From assembly GCA_034401795.1 (NCBI GenBank), contig CM067366.1, positions 74,380,518-74,444,517 on the forward strand: DNA of 64,000 bases, written 5' to 3'. This document shows positions 11,422-23,027 of the stretch, one piece after another. Numbering within the stretch: the first letter of the stretch is position 1; every line of letters starts with the position of its first letter. This DNA comes from Chaetoderma sp. LZ-2023a (taxonomy: Eukaryota; Mollusca; Caudofoveata; Chaetodermatida; Chaetodermatidae). The notes under the pieces are model-generated. The model did not search any database, had not been told where the DNA came from, and saw only the letters and a program-made list of their open reading frames with translations. The position numbers were made by a program, and so were the translations under genes.

Positions 11422-12302
11422 GAGAAGGATATACTCAAGAGGCAATTGGCTATTAAGCAAGAATCATCCCACAGTTGGGTTGTGAAAACGAAGCAAATCC
11501 TCAATATGTATAGTTTGCCCTCAGCATATATAGCCTTTAGAAAGAGTTACCGAGCAAAGTGAAGTGGAAAGAACTGGTGTCAGCTCAGGTTCATGCCTAC
11601 TGGTACAGGAAACTAAAGGAAGAAGCTGCAGAGAATAAAACACTGCAGTACCTAAACATAAATTCCTGTGAAGTGGGAAAAGCACACACACACTGTGGGA
11701 AAGCTGCAAAATGGATAAGATTTCAGTGTATAAAGCCACCATTCAAGCCAAATTATTAGTGCAAAGATACCATTTGCTTGGCGGCACAACACGGAATACA
11801 AGGGGGGGGGGGGGCAATGGTTTGTCCATTATGTAAAACTGAGGATGAAACTCTCGTACACTTCGTTCTTGTATGCCCAGAGATGCACTCCGCTAGAGAC
11901 ATGCTTATCAAGAAGATATGCAGCCGTTTGAAACAACTTGGCCTTGAAACAGATGAGGAAAACTGCATACAGGTGATTCTGGATCCCAGTAAGCGAAATG
12001 TTACGCATGAGGCACCATCACAGAAGCTATTTAAGCTTGAGCGACTGTCCAGAGAATTATGTTGTGAACTGCACCAAAGACGAGCTGCAAAAATACTGAT
12101 GAGTTCAAGCGGTGTGAAACAACCCATGGCGATTGGCATTATGGGAGAAAAATCCCATGGAAAACAGGCAATGATGCATGACTCGGCATGGGAATGGGAA
12201 TCGGGGCGAAACAAACAGGATTCGTGCAAACAAGCCATTGAGCTAAAGCAACTGTGCCATACTAACAATATGAACATTAACAATGCACTAATGAACGTAT
12301 GA
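11422..12302 (+). pseudogene. LINE part 2, C-terminal region after the hAT insertion
   Basis: Starting from the second copy of the target duplication, the frame continues KDILKRQLAIKQ, then SHSWVVKTKQILNMYSLPSA, in the same phase as the frame that ended at 7460. After a TGA/frameshift near 11560 and a G13 run at 11802-11814 it reads VCPLCKTEDETLVHFVLVCP, the zinc-binding end module, and LERLSRELCCELHQRRA, and stops at 12302. This is the 3' end of the element whose RT lies at 6775-7460. Confidence 0.75.
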
Positions 12303-12309
12303 TGATGGT

Positions 12310-12600
12310 GGTTCTTAACCCATTCAACGATGAATTCCACATATCCCATTTTCAAAAAGAAGGAAAGAAAGGAAGAAATTAGATCACACGGTCTTTATTT
12401 TTTGTCATGTAAAGTTTTGTTTGTTATGAAGGTTAGCTTCATTCCACTTCTTAAACTGGACTGAAGACTGCTAAATTATAGGTAATACGGTATGTAGTCA
12501 TTTAAAGTATGTACATGTATATAAATACATTATTTATTCATCACCAGTTTTCGTATTCATTTCATAGGAAAGAGGATTTCATAGGAAAGCACTGTGGACT
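12310..12600. other. AT-rich spacer, no gene seen
   Basis: It starts with AACCCATTCAACGATGAATT, a motif also present near 8778 in the hAT element (AACCCTTTCACCGATGAATT), so it probably marks one end of a short dispersed repeat. Nothing else is recognised. Confidence 0.35.
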
Positions 12601-12689
12601 AAATAATCTTGAATCTTGACTCTGGCTTATTCAGCCTCTGTCCGCCTCTTCAGTTGTGAATGAAACAATACTCTGACACATGACTTCCA

Positions 12690-12870
12690 GGCATTATCGG
12701 TCTCCCTATAGAATAATACAAAGACATTCGCAAGCTCTTTTTCGCTAACAGAGTGGTACCACAGTGGAATTCACTGCCAGCTACAATAGTCGAAGCAACA
12801 ACACTTAAACCATTGTCTATCAATATTTTCTATTGTTATATATGCATTAAAAAAATGTTTCACAATTGCA
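12690..12870 (+). pseudogene. LINE 3' tail fragment
   Basis: The translation ANRVVPQWNSLPATIVEA, then TLKPLSINIF, matches the conserved last segment (F-x-x-R-x-x-x-x-W-N-x-LP) of CR1/Jockey-like ORF2 proteins. The CR1-like element downstream has its own equivalent of this block near 17960, so this is a separate truncated copy lying in front of it. Confidence 0.6.
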
Positions 12871-12889
12871 GGCCTAATTCCATTCCAGT

Positions 12890-15057
12890 ATGCGTTGTGA
12901 AGACTGCAAGAAGCCAGGTAAAGATATTGAATTTAGAATATCAGAACTATGGCTATGTAAGGCGTGCAATCTCACAAGAGTTACAGAACGGAGAGAGCAT
13001 TTTGCTAAATGTGCAGCAGACAACGACACGTCTGCACCGCCAGCTTTCTCCATTCCCACTACATCTATACCCGCTGTTACCACCACAACCATCAGTACAT
13101 CCCCAACTCAAGGAAATACCATAATCCACGAACCATCACCCACACCAACCCACATTTTACAAGTTGGAACGCCAGCACATGCAACATCACCTATATTATC
13201 TGATTTGCAACAGTCACAAGATGACGATATGCAAAATGGTGTTACCCCCATTCTACAAATACATGACATATCACACGATAACGACAACCTTAATGGAGAT
13301 ATAGCCAGTCACCGCATCTTCTGTTCCTGTGGTAAGCCAAACGAAAATTACATGGTGATGTGCTCCAATTGTAAAAATTGGGAACATTATGCATGTACCA
13401 AGCTGCCACCATACATGCTCTCGGCACTTACATCTAAACCCGTCGAAAGTATACTTGTAGTGCTTGTACAGTGATAACCAAACATATTCGAGAATACCTC
13501 GAGTGGTATGGCTCAGCACACGAAGTCCTTGTAACAACCATTGCTGATCATGATAGTACTGAACCCGTGTCCAAAACATCCAATCATGAAATAAATAGTA
13601 CTGAAATGGGAGACAGTAATGCTGATAAGCAAACAGCACATGAAGTCATTGAAAAAACCAGTGCTGATCATGATATTACTGAATCTGTGTCTGAAACACC
13701 AAATCCTGCAATAAATTGTACTCAAAAGGCAGACAGTATTGCGGATTATCAAATAAACACACAACTGACAGAAGTACCTCCACCTACCAATTCCAACCAT
13801 CTACTTCTGGAGGAACAGAAACAACCAATAATATGGATGTTCTTCCATAAGTTGGTAAAGCAGGTTAATGATATGCAGAATAACTTTGATGCATTGATAA
13901 AACATGTCAATGATCTTCAACATAGAACACAAACTAATGATACCGGTACACCACAACATTCATCTTATACAGATATTCTCGCAACTGGCAACCAGGTTGT
14001 TTCACAAAGTCTGTCTAACCTGCATACTGGCAAAATAACGCCAATTTTGAAGGTCAGGGAAAACACTCAAATGTCAACGTTATGTCAATTCCTGTAGTGA
14101 ATAATCGAAGAACACATCCAAATCAGACACCAAACTCATATGTCCAACACTTGACATCAGGATACTCCCGAACCAGAGTACGGATTCAACATGAAATACC
14201 ACCATCGTTAACTCAGACTGATAATGGCAGTCATTACCACACTAAAAATCAGGATAATTACTACATATCTAAGAGCAGATTAGCAGGATTTTCCAATACC
14301 AAACCCACTTCGACAAACGTGAATGATAATTGGACTGGTCCTCATTATCGGTAGCTCCACACTTAGAAAGTTAAGTGGACGATATATGTCTACCAATGAA
14401 CTCAATATTAACATCCGAACTCTACGTGGGCCACGGATTAATGATTTAACAGACCAATTAGACAAATACCTTCAAGTAAATAGTCATGATGCTATTGCCA
14501 TACATGTAGGTAGCAACAACATTGGCAAACGAAACCAACAAAGTATGACTCAAGATTACTCTGCCTTAATCGATCACATTCGCTCTATGTGCCCTCACAT
14601 TCAGGTCTTTGTAGCATCCTTGCTGCGACGACCACAAAATGAGTATTGCCATAATCTAACACTTGAGTTCAATTGTATCCTACTAAGCCTGTCTGAAACG
14701 CAACATACAACATTTATAGACAACTCACCACTTTTCTTCAATCCCAGTGGTGAGGTGTATAAGGAATTATTTTATGATCATATACATCCAAATGTGCAGG
14801 GGACTCGTATCCTATCAGAAAATATTATAAACTACCTCGACAGTACCCCTATTAACAATTCTTACAACACCTATGCTTCCGTTGTTCGAAAGACTTACCC
14901 AGCTGAGAGATCAGCTTACAATCCACATTTGCACAATGGAAGGATCCATGGGAGGAATCCACCAGCATATACTACACATCATACACGAATCAGCAACATG
15001 CCCAATCAACGCCTTACACACTGCAACACAGGCACTCGACCAAGCCAGTACTATTAA
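12890..15057 (+). pseudogene. CR1-like ORF1: PHD finger and SGNH/GDSL esterase domains, frameshifted
   Basis: The ATG at 12890 opens with MRCEDCKKPGK and a second C-x-x-C (LCKACNLT), an N-terminal zinc motif. A PHD finger follows at 13315-13465: FCSCGKPNENYMVMCSNC, then WEHYACTKL and, after a one-base frameshift near 13440, YTCSACT. A low-complexity Asp/Glu/Thr region contains two imperfect copies of HEV-x-(V/E)-(T/K)-T-x-ADHD. A Gln/Asn-rich coiled segment (VNDMQNNFDALIKHVNDL) follows. After further shifts near 14090 and 14330 comes the esterase: VLIIGSSTLRKL (nucleophile Ser), HVGSNNIGK (oxyanion block) and DHIHPNVQG (catalytic Asp/His). The predicted role is RNA or membrane association during retrotransposition; the function of the esterase is unknown. 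Confidence 0.8.
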
Positions 15058-15155
15058 GTACTACCAATAATTCCTCTAAGACAAAGATTGTAAAAACTAG
15101 TTTAGTTACAGCTGCACCTCTTATAAACGTAAAGAACAAAACTAAAAACCATAAC

Positions 15156-18102
15156 ATGCCCTTAAGTGACAAATGTAGACCAAATATATCATCAAAGAAA
15201 ACGTCCAGCCCAACTCATGCCAATTTCAAACATGACAGCGATGTCACAGTTTTATACACTAATGCAGATGTCTTCACGCAAGACAAGATTATTGAACTCA
15301 AACACTTAATCCAAGATAAACCACCACATATCATAGCCATCACTGAGGTAAAACCAAAGAACTATAAAGTTCATCGAACACTAGCTGATTACAACATAGA
15401 AGGATACAACATTGAAGAATCTAATATTGCTAACAAACACGGGAGAGGCATTATTTTATTCATAAGGAAATCTATATCCTATAACCTGATAACCACCAAC
15501 GATGCATTTGTAGATTGTCTCGTCTGTGATATAACTGTTGAAAAGGAAACTCTAATGATCGGTATATTTTATAGAAGCCCACATTCAGATAGTTTGAACA
15601 ACATACAGCTTTGCCATGTACTACATACATTATGTTCTGATAAAAGACGCACACTTATATGTGACTTTAACATGCCACATATCAATTGGCCACTAGCTAC
15701 ATATACCAGCGCTACTAATTTAGATTTTACTTATCACTTTATTGAGACAATAAGAGATTGCTTCCTACAGCAATTGATAACAACACCCACTAGAGGACGG
15801 GGCTCGGCTAAGCCCTCAATACTAGATCTACTATTAACAAATTATCGTGAACTAGTGGATGACATATTTGTTAATGCCCCACTCGGTAAGAGTGATCATT
15901 CTATAATACAAGTTACAATCCATCTCGACCTGGTCAGCAGTACAACCACAAAATTACGATACTGCTATGATAAAGCAGATTATAAAGCTATGATTGCATA
16001 TTTGAACATAGACTGGAGCAACCTTATGGGAAGGTTCAATGATGTTAATGATCTTTGGCAAACAATACTTTCAAAATATCACGAAGTTGAAGAGAAATTC
16101 ATTCCTATTTAAAAAATTAAAAGTAAGCGAAACAAATACCCCCTCGATAAAACATCCAGAAGTAAGATTTATAAAAAGAAACGTCTCTGGAGAAAATATA
16201 TAGAAACTGAGAGTGAAGACATATATATTGAATACTGTAAAATAAGAAATCAAGTCAGGACAGCTACAAGAAAAGCTATGAGAATGCATGAACATAAAAT
16301 CTCGAAATGTCTTAAACAAAATCCAAAGAAATTTTGGAAATATGTTCAATCCCTGACAAAAACAACAATTGGTATCCCTGATTTGGAAATACCTAATAAT
16401 AATGGTGTTTTTTCTACAAATGATAAGGAAAAGGCAGATGTTTTAGCTGACTACTTTAATTCTGTTTTTCACAGTTGAACCGGATGTAGAGGCACCGCCA
16501 ATTTCAACTAGACATATAATTATGCAGTCTCCACTAATTGTTAATATCACTCCAGACATTTTGAAAGAAAAATTATCCAAACTCAAGATTTCTAAATCTC
16601 CTGGACCCGACAGATTACATCCTAGGCTAATATATGAACTTAGGCAAGTATTCTGCAATCCTTTATCATTGCTTTTTAATAGATCACTAGAATCCGCGAA
16701 ATTAGCAGACTGTTGGACTAACGCCAATATATCAGCCATATTAAGAAGGGGGAAAAAGAAACCTGAAAATTATCGCCCAATCAGTCTAACGTCGGTAGTG
16801 TGTAAAATAATGGAATCAATAATTAAGGATGCAATAATGGACCATCTAAGAACAAATAAAATGCTTTCAGATAAACAATATGGCTTTATCAGTGGGCGAT
16901 CTACTGTTCTGCAATTGCTAAATGTACTTGAAAAATGTCTACAGACACTTGATAAAGGCGGGATGATTGATGTTATCTACTGTGACTTTATAAAGGCATT
17001 TGACAAGGTTTCTCACAAACGTCTCATAAAAAAGTTAACTATATATGGCATAGAAGGTAAATTGCTAGAGTGGATACAGGCATTTTTAACCGGTAGAATG
17101 CAACAAGTATTAATTAACGGGGTCCCTTCTAAAACAACACAGGTCACAAGTGGCATACCACAGGGTTCTGTTTTGGGACCACTTCTTTTCATAATATATA
17201 TCAATGATCTTCCTGATGCAGTTAACTGTGGTTCTGAAATGTTCCTGTTTGCAGATGACACAAAACTCTTCAGATCAATTTTTAATCCAACAGACTGTAT
17301 TTCACTGCAAAATGACCTAAATTCGATGTGTTCATGGACGGATGATTTATAATAAAACTTCATCTAGATAAATGCAAATATATGCGAATCTCTACCAAAA
17401 AAACAGAACCACACTCCTATACAATGAACTTATGCAGCCATACTTTAATATACTCCCCTGCTGAAAAGGATATTGGTGTAATAATCGATGAAAAGCTAAA
17501 TTTTGACCAGCACATAAATGAAAAGATAAACAAAGCAAACCAAATAATGGGATTAATTCGATGTACGTTTAACTATATAGATAAATATAATTTTGCCCTC
17601 GTTAGACCACATATTGAATATGCTAATGCTGTCTGGGCCCCACATTTGAAAAAAACACATAAATGCTGTAGAAAATGTTCAAAGACGAACCACCAAGCTC
17701 GTTCCTGGCCTACGCCATCTATCATACAGTGAACGCCTACAAACTTTGAAATTACTGACCTTGGGATTTCGTAGATTACGTGGCGATGTGATAGAGATTT
17801 ATAAACAGCTCAACAACAAATATGACCAAGGAACATCAGACTTCATTGAACTTCACAACACAAATACTAATACAAGAGGCCATAGCTTAAAACTCATGAA
17901 AGTTAGACCCAGACTAGACATAAGAAAGTACTCCTTCCCATTGCGGTGCACTGATCATTGGAATAAACTCTCTGAATATGTCATCAGCGCACCTTCAATT
18001 ACTTCTTTTAAACATAGATTGGACAAACTTTGGAAAAGTCATCCTATGCGCTTCAACTTTGAAGCTAAACCTACATGTATTTCCAATTCTACTCAATACT
18101 AA
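15156..18102 (+). pseudogene. CR1-like ORF2: AP endonuclease, reverse transcriptase and C-terminal tail, broken
   Basis: The endonuclease spans 15240-15950 with YTNADVF, ITEV (catalytic Glu), IGIFYRSP, ICDFNMPHINW (Asp/Asn), SILDLLLTN and GKSDHSII (the SDH end motif). A TAA at 16110 interrupts the frame. The linker continues to 16478, and after a one-base shift the RT starts near 16465: ISKSPGPDRLHP, YRPISLTSVVCKIME, DFIKAFDKV, SGIPQGSVLGPLLF and FADDTKLF (catalytic FADD). A stop at 17352 is followed in two other frames by the thumb and tail: AEKDIGVIIDEKLNF, HIEYANAVWAPH, then YSFPLRCTDHWNKL and a stop at 18102. Endonuclease and RT would perform target-primed reverse transcription. Confidence 0.87.
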
Positions 18103-18500
18103 TTGATTGATGTGAAACTGTTATTCCAGACATTAGAGGCCTGAGGCCTGCTGTCAGATGTCCTTTCATTGTATTGTATCATTGTATTAATGCTGTCATA
18201 CAGAAAACCGGTTGCATAATTAGAAATTAATTTGACTGGAAGCTGTTGCTGCCTTCGACAGGATATATTTTATCCCGTGACGGTGGCTGTTATCGTCATA
18301 CAGCGTCTCAAGGGCCTGCGGTCTGATAGACGGGATTTACTCGACACAACAACCCGTTGTTTGACCTTCAACCTTTAATGTTTACATCCACGTCATTTTC
18401 AACAGCAAATTAATTTTATATTGAATATAACCTGTCACCCGTATTTTCCATATTATTGTTATGACGTCCTTTCCATTTTTAAGAGAATGCTTACTATATA

Positions 18501-18546
18501 AGTTCAAGATTATTTATTCTATATCAAAATAAATAATCTTGAACTT
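18501..18546. repeat. Short perfect hairpin
   Basis: AAGTTCAAGATTATTTATT pairs with AATAAATAATCTTGAACTT with a loop of about 8 bp. Part of it (ATATCAAAATAAAT...CTTGAACTT) also occurs near 32412-32437, so it is a piece of a dispersed repeat. Confidence 0.75.
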
Positions 18547-18599
18547 AAATAACGATGTTCATTCAGAAATCTGTGTAGAGAAATTTTAAAGGTTCCTAA

Positions 18600-19150
18600 G
18601 CCAAGGTCAAGGTCGCTGCACGTGAAATGTCTTTTTTTGGAAAATTGTATTTTTAAGTAAGTATATTAATCAATTATAGTAATCTGCATTATCATATTTA
18701 TCATACAACGTAAACATGTCTAGTTATCACAGTATAGTTAACGGAAATTAGTCAACGGTATTTTATATTACCACGAAATTATTTGTACGAAAACTGGTAA
18801 CATGATCCCACCAGCTGGATTCCAGGCAGTTAGTGATGAAACAGAAGAGCAGCCACAGTTGGTTTGTACAGACAGAAAGAATATTGGGGAAATATGGGTT
18901 ACCATAAGCACATGACTTGCTACGGAACCCACCAACTAAAGAAAGATGTCTCTTCTGGCAGGCATCCTAAGAGCCTTAGAACATGGCCAGTCGCGTAAAG
19001 ATGTTGTGAGGACTAGATACCCGATCGCTATGCTTAACTTGACAATCATAGTACAGATTCTCCGTTACTAGAAGAACAAAATGCTTTTTTAATTTTTGTA
19101 ATCGGCCCAGCCAAAGCTGAGATAAGCATATATAGCAACCACCTTGACAA
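18600..19150. other. Spacer, nothing recognised
   Basis: AT-rich, with no ORF showing a domain. It precedes the left terminus of the B' DIRS-like element. Confidence 0.35.
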
Positions 19151-19156
19151 CCAAAC

Positions 19157-19845
19157 GGTGTTATTACACCACAAAAACATCTTGACTGTTCAATCACTAC
19201 TTGCTAAATCAAATTATCTGCATTTAGCTACCAGAATAAGATTTTTATGCTCGCTTGCATACTCCCTTATGCCGTTATCATCACCATGCATACCCCTAAC
19301 CAGGCTACTGGTAAGGTAACCCCCAACATAAGCCTCAGTATAGACTGGCACCAGTCTACTCACTCCTTGGTGACACCTGTCACTAAGCATGCCCGCAAAT
19401 GCGCAACAGATCCCAAATAGGAAACAGATTCTCTTTTCAAATATTCTGCAAGCAGAACAGTCGGCCTACTATCCAGCTTAAGTTTTTATAGCCTTGCGCA
19501 GAAGTTCAGCTACATATTTAAGAGTTTCTGATACAGGAATCATGTCTATAATAAACCTTCTCCCTAATATGTCTATTGTATACTTCGTGGCGTTTTAGGG
19601 TTTTTTAACTCTGGTTTATGAGTTACCGGTTTTCGTATCAAATACTCCCGTTTTCGAGGTATTACAATCCATGCCTATTTTACTATCATAAATCAAACCA
19701 TGCTTTAAAATAAAAACCCTTAGTACTCGCCTATTTATTCTATTACTGCCTACATAACAAATATCTTACGAAACTTTGTGAAATTCTTGGTCTTTCAGTG
19801 AGATTTTCAAATCCATTTCTCTGTCTCTTGTATAGAGGTTTTGTT
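19157..19845 (+). mobile_element. DIRS-like element B', left terminal repeat and leader
   Basis: Beginning GTTATTACACCACAAAAACA, about 340 bp match the left inverted terminal repeat and leader of element B at 40923-41270, including TTTAGCTACCAGAATAAGA, CCAGGCTACTGG and AAATAGGAAACAGATTC. A later stretch with TTACC(A/G)GTTTTCGT matches B near 41370. The match ends where element A begins. The remainder appears at 26703-29690. Confidence 0.75.
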
Positions 19846-19856
19846 TCTCCTTCGAT

Positions 19857-20014
19857 CAATACTCACCATTCTGTTACTTCTGATATACAGCTGGCCCTGA
19901 CAGCTGGCTCTAGGACTATAGACTTAGAAAGCTTTACCGACTCCTTGGAACCGGGTACTCGGCTCCCAACTGCCGAGTACCCGTCTTCCATAGAGCTCAT
20001 TCTTGTTTGCATAG
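19857..20014 (+). repeat. DIRS A left inverted terminal repeat
   Basis: Runs from CAATACTCACCATTCTG to GTTTGCATAG and is the reverse complement of 26504-26660. A further 11 bp (TCTCCTTCGAT) before it belong to the element, since they reappear complemented in the internal complementary region. Confidence 0.9.
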
Positions 20015-20019
20015 CAACA

Positions 20020-20935
20020 AGTGCAATACATGCTTTTCGCAGTGGACCAAGATTTAATCTAAGTCTTGTTATAATCTGTGATTGTGATAGCTAGTGCTCT
20101 CTTGAAAGGATAATTTGGATAATAATGGATACCGCTGAGGATAACCGGGTTGTATAATTCCTTATTATCCATAGTTAAAAGACTTAGGTCTCTAAATTTC
20201 GTTGTGTCGCATGTCCCAATTTCTGACCCCAGAGAATCTGGGACGTGTGTTAACAACGAGATATGCCGGATGATCGCCTTCTTTAAACCCCAACAGGCGA
20301 TCGGCAGATATGAAAATAGGTGTTTGCTACGGTATTTCTAACACGAATATCGGCTGACGTCGTTCTCCGTAGGATCCGAGCGGGTGACGTCACACGCGTG
20401 GTGCTCGGATCTTTATGTGAAGAAAATTTTTCATTAATTCGCGCATCTTGTTCTGGGTGCTGCGTACTAAAAATGGTACCGGAAACTTTGGAATGTTCAA
20501 GTTTACGTGTTGTCACGATCTGTATGCAATGATCGGTGGTTTCAAAATTCCTGATTAAGATGCGTGGTCTGCGGTTTTACCGTGTGCTACAGCAGTTTGT
20601 TTACATTTTGTTGTTTCTTCACATATCGTTTTGGCTTTCGTTAGGAGTATAATTTATATTAATTGGTAAATATACCCCGAATGCTATGCGATATGATTCC
20701 TGGTTCCGTTATACATCCTGGAGGATCAATTATGGGTGTATTTATGCCCGCTTCGTTCTTGTCGTTATAGTCAATGCGATCTTTGCTGTAACGTTGCGGG
20801 GTGGGGTGCGGGAGGGTTTGCAGTTAATTTATGGTCAAATTATTTGAAAATTAATTGTCTGCCTTCCATCCGTGTGTCGTTCCGCTTGCTTATTGTAGGT
20901 TTGTGCTTATTTATAGGCCAAGCCAGCCCCGCCAT
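20020..20935 (+). promoter_or_regulatory. DIRS A 5' leader, no ORF with a domain
   Basis: About 900 bp between the left terminal repeat and the first Cys-rich coding stretch. In DIRS elements the left terminal repeat and leader carry the promoter; no TATA box is clear to me. Open frames here show no family features. Confidence 0.35.
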
Positions 20936-20937
20936 CA

Positions 20938-22900
20938 TGTGATGAGTGCCACAAATTCGTACGGGTCTTGTTCAAGGACCATGTGTGTTTTAGGTGTACG
21001 CCCTGTAACCTAGATGATAGGTGAAGTGTGGTTCGCGGAGATGATGCTCAAGTTCCTTGCCCAGAAGGATGTGGCTGGGTCTGACGCGGGGTCAGGTGGT
21101 GCGAAAGTAAATCGTGGAGCGTCCGGTTCGGCCGGTGGGGGCGCTCCACATCCCCGGCTGGAGGTGGCGGAGATGGCACCGCCGGCGTGGTTCGGTCCGG
21201 CTATGCAGGGTTTTCTGCATAGCGTTCTGCCCACGCTGGTGTCGTCACTGCTACCGAAGGTTGGGGGGCAGTTTCTCTCCACACCTGGTACGGACCCTGT
21301 CCTTGGACAGGGTTCTGGACTGGTTACCGAGGGAGCCGTCTTGTACGGCCCCCTGGCAGTCCCGTCGGGCTCCGGCCTGACGGGTTCCATCTCTCTGCGG
21401 CCACCTCCGGGTGGTCCAGTAGCGGTGGCCGGTCCGTCAGGTGTGGGAACCGTCCGCCACTGTTTCCTCGTCTAGCGATGACTTCGGAGTCTGAAGACGA
21501 GGAGGCCGAAGAGGAGAAGTTGCTGCGGCCTGTGATGCCACGGGTGGAGAATATGGAGGTCAATTCTGTCCCGGACGGAACCGTCCTCCATCTGTCTGGC
21601 TTGGCGCAAGCCAGGGCAGCGGCTCCGCCCGTGGTTGAGGCCAATCTGGTACCAGGCACCGGTCCCGTGATGCCAGCCGACACAGTGACTGGTGTGCCGG
21701 GCCGGGCGTGGTACTCGCCTATCTCGCCTGGTTGGATGTGGGGTGCCGTTGGCGCCCCTGTTTGGCCACGGTTCCGCGTCTGCTATGGGTCCGCACGGTT
21801 TTCCATGCGGACCTACCCCATGGACTGGTGTTCATGGGATGGCGGCGGAACCGTTTGGTGCCGGAGTGCCTGGCATGTCAGCCGTGGCTCCTTGCCGGGA
21901 GGCCGTGGCTGGCAGGTCCGTGAACGCGTCAACGGGTGACGTGTTCACGGGTGTGTCCTCCTCGGAAGTAGACTGGTCGGAGGCTCTGGCTTGGCTAGCC
22001 AGGGTTAACCCGTCTGTGGTTTCGGCCACGGCCGAGGAGGATGCGCCCGTCCGTCGGTTGCATCGATTCGGACGGGGATCTTGCCCGCAGCCCGGATCCA
22101 GTCTGTTGGACTGGATCCACGGTTCATAGAGTTGTTGGATGCTATTTATAGCAAGCAGCTCCTGACCAAGGGCCAGCTCCGTGCGGCCTCCAGGGAGGTG
22201 CGAGCGAGGTGTCGTATTCCACGAGGGGAATACGACATATGGTGTGGTACCGTCGGTCACCGAGGATGACCGATGGGTTCGGGGCGTTCAGAGTGCTGGA
22301 GCGGGTGGCCCCGGTCCGGTACTTGTGGATAAGTCCCAGGCACACCACGAGGAAGTCCTGTCCCTATGCGATGAGGGTGTGCGGGCAGCTATGAGTGCTG
22401 TCAACCATTGCTATCGCCTTCTTCAGTCGGTGTGGGCTGAAGCGGGGGCAGGCCACCCTGTGGCGCTTTCGTGCGTCAATGACGGCTTGGTGGTGTTTAT
22501 GGACGCACTGGCAAGGGTGCAAGCGCGCGTGACAAAGTCCAGGAGGCAAATGGTTCTTGACCATATGCGTCCGGCTACGGCAGTCAGGGAGTGTCTTCTT
22601 TGGACGCCCCTGACATGGCCTAGCATCTTCGGGGGCCAGGCGTGGGCCATCTTAGAGGACACTGCCAGCATCGCGCAGAATCGGTTGGCGGTCAACCTAC
22701 AGCTGGAGCTAGTGCGACAAGCGCACGCACTAGGGGCTGTAGGGAAACCGCTAGCTGGCCAACCTTCGAAGAAGCAGATGGGCAAGGCGAAAGCCAAGCC
22801 TGCCGCGACTTCTGCCTCGTCTGCATTTTCTCAGCCGCCGCCGGCTAGGAAAGCCAGGAATGGTTGTGGAGGCCGCTACCCTCCCCAGTGTTGCTCCTGA
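20938..22900 (+). pseudogene. DIRS A gag-like ORF1 region, frameshifted
   Basis: It opens with a zinc-ribbon-like stretch, CDECHKFVRV then HVCFRCTPCN (two C-x-x-C pairs), ending in a TGA at 20994-20996. A frame at 21014 gives a helix with WFAEMMLKFLAQKDV and a Gly/Pro/Ala-rich segment. The next frame starts ESEDEEAEEEKLL. Later frames give EVDWSEALAWLARVNP and, at 22300-22860, a helical domain with MSAVNHCYRLLQSVW, FMDALARVQARVTKSRR and LAVNLQLELVRQAHALG, then a basic Lys/Ala tail. The path crosses several frames, so indels have broken it. A gag role (RNA packaging) is inferred from position. The HVCF-C-x-x-C motif recurs at the same place in element B. Confidence 0.65.
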
Positions 22901-23027
22901 TCGCCCGAGAGGCGGGAAGGGTAAGGGTAAGTCCTCCAAGGGCGGAAAGAAGGGAGCGGATCGTACCTGAGGGCACGAAAGCTCCCTTCATATCCGCCTG
23001 GACTGCACCTGTGCGACAGGAACAGCG

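Larger units (their letters stand above)
12872..18195 (+). mobile_element. CR1-like non-LTR retrotransposon, about 5.3 kb, decayed
   Basis: The element carries ORF1 (12890-15057, PHD finger plus SGNH esterase) and ORF2 (15156-18102, AP endonuclease, RT, tail), separated by about 100 bp. This composition was described for CR1-like elements. The 3' end holds CATTGTATTGTATCATTGTATT, here in imperfect repeats around 18168-18190, fitting the short 3' repeat termini of CR1. At least five frameshifts and one in-frame stop mean it no longer encodes working proteins. The 5' end is approximate. Confidence 0.85.

Noticed and set aside
11756-12355. 199-residue minus-strand ORF
   Set aside because: It is antisense to the LINE C-terminal CPLC...CP module, which has clear family motifs.
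21010-22260. Long Pro/Gly/Ser-rich minus-strand ORFs opposite the DIRS A gag region
   Set aside because: GC-rich DNA leaves antisense frames open; they show no domain and lie opposite better supported plus-strand frames.
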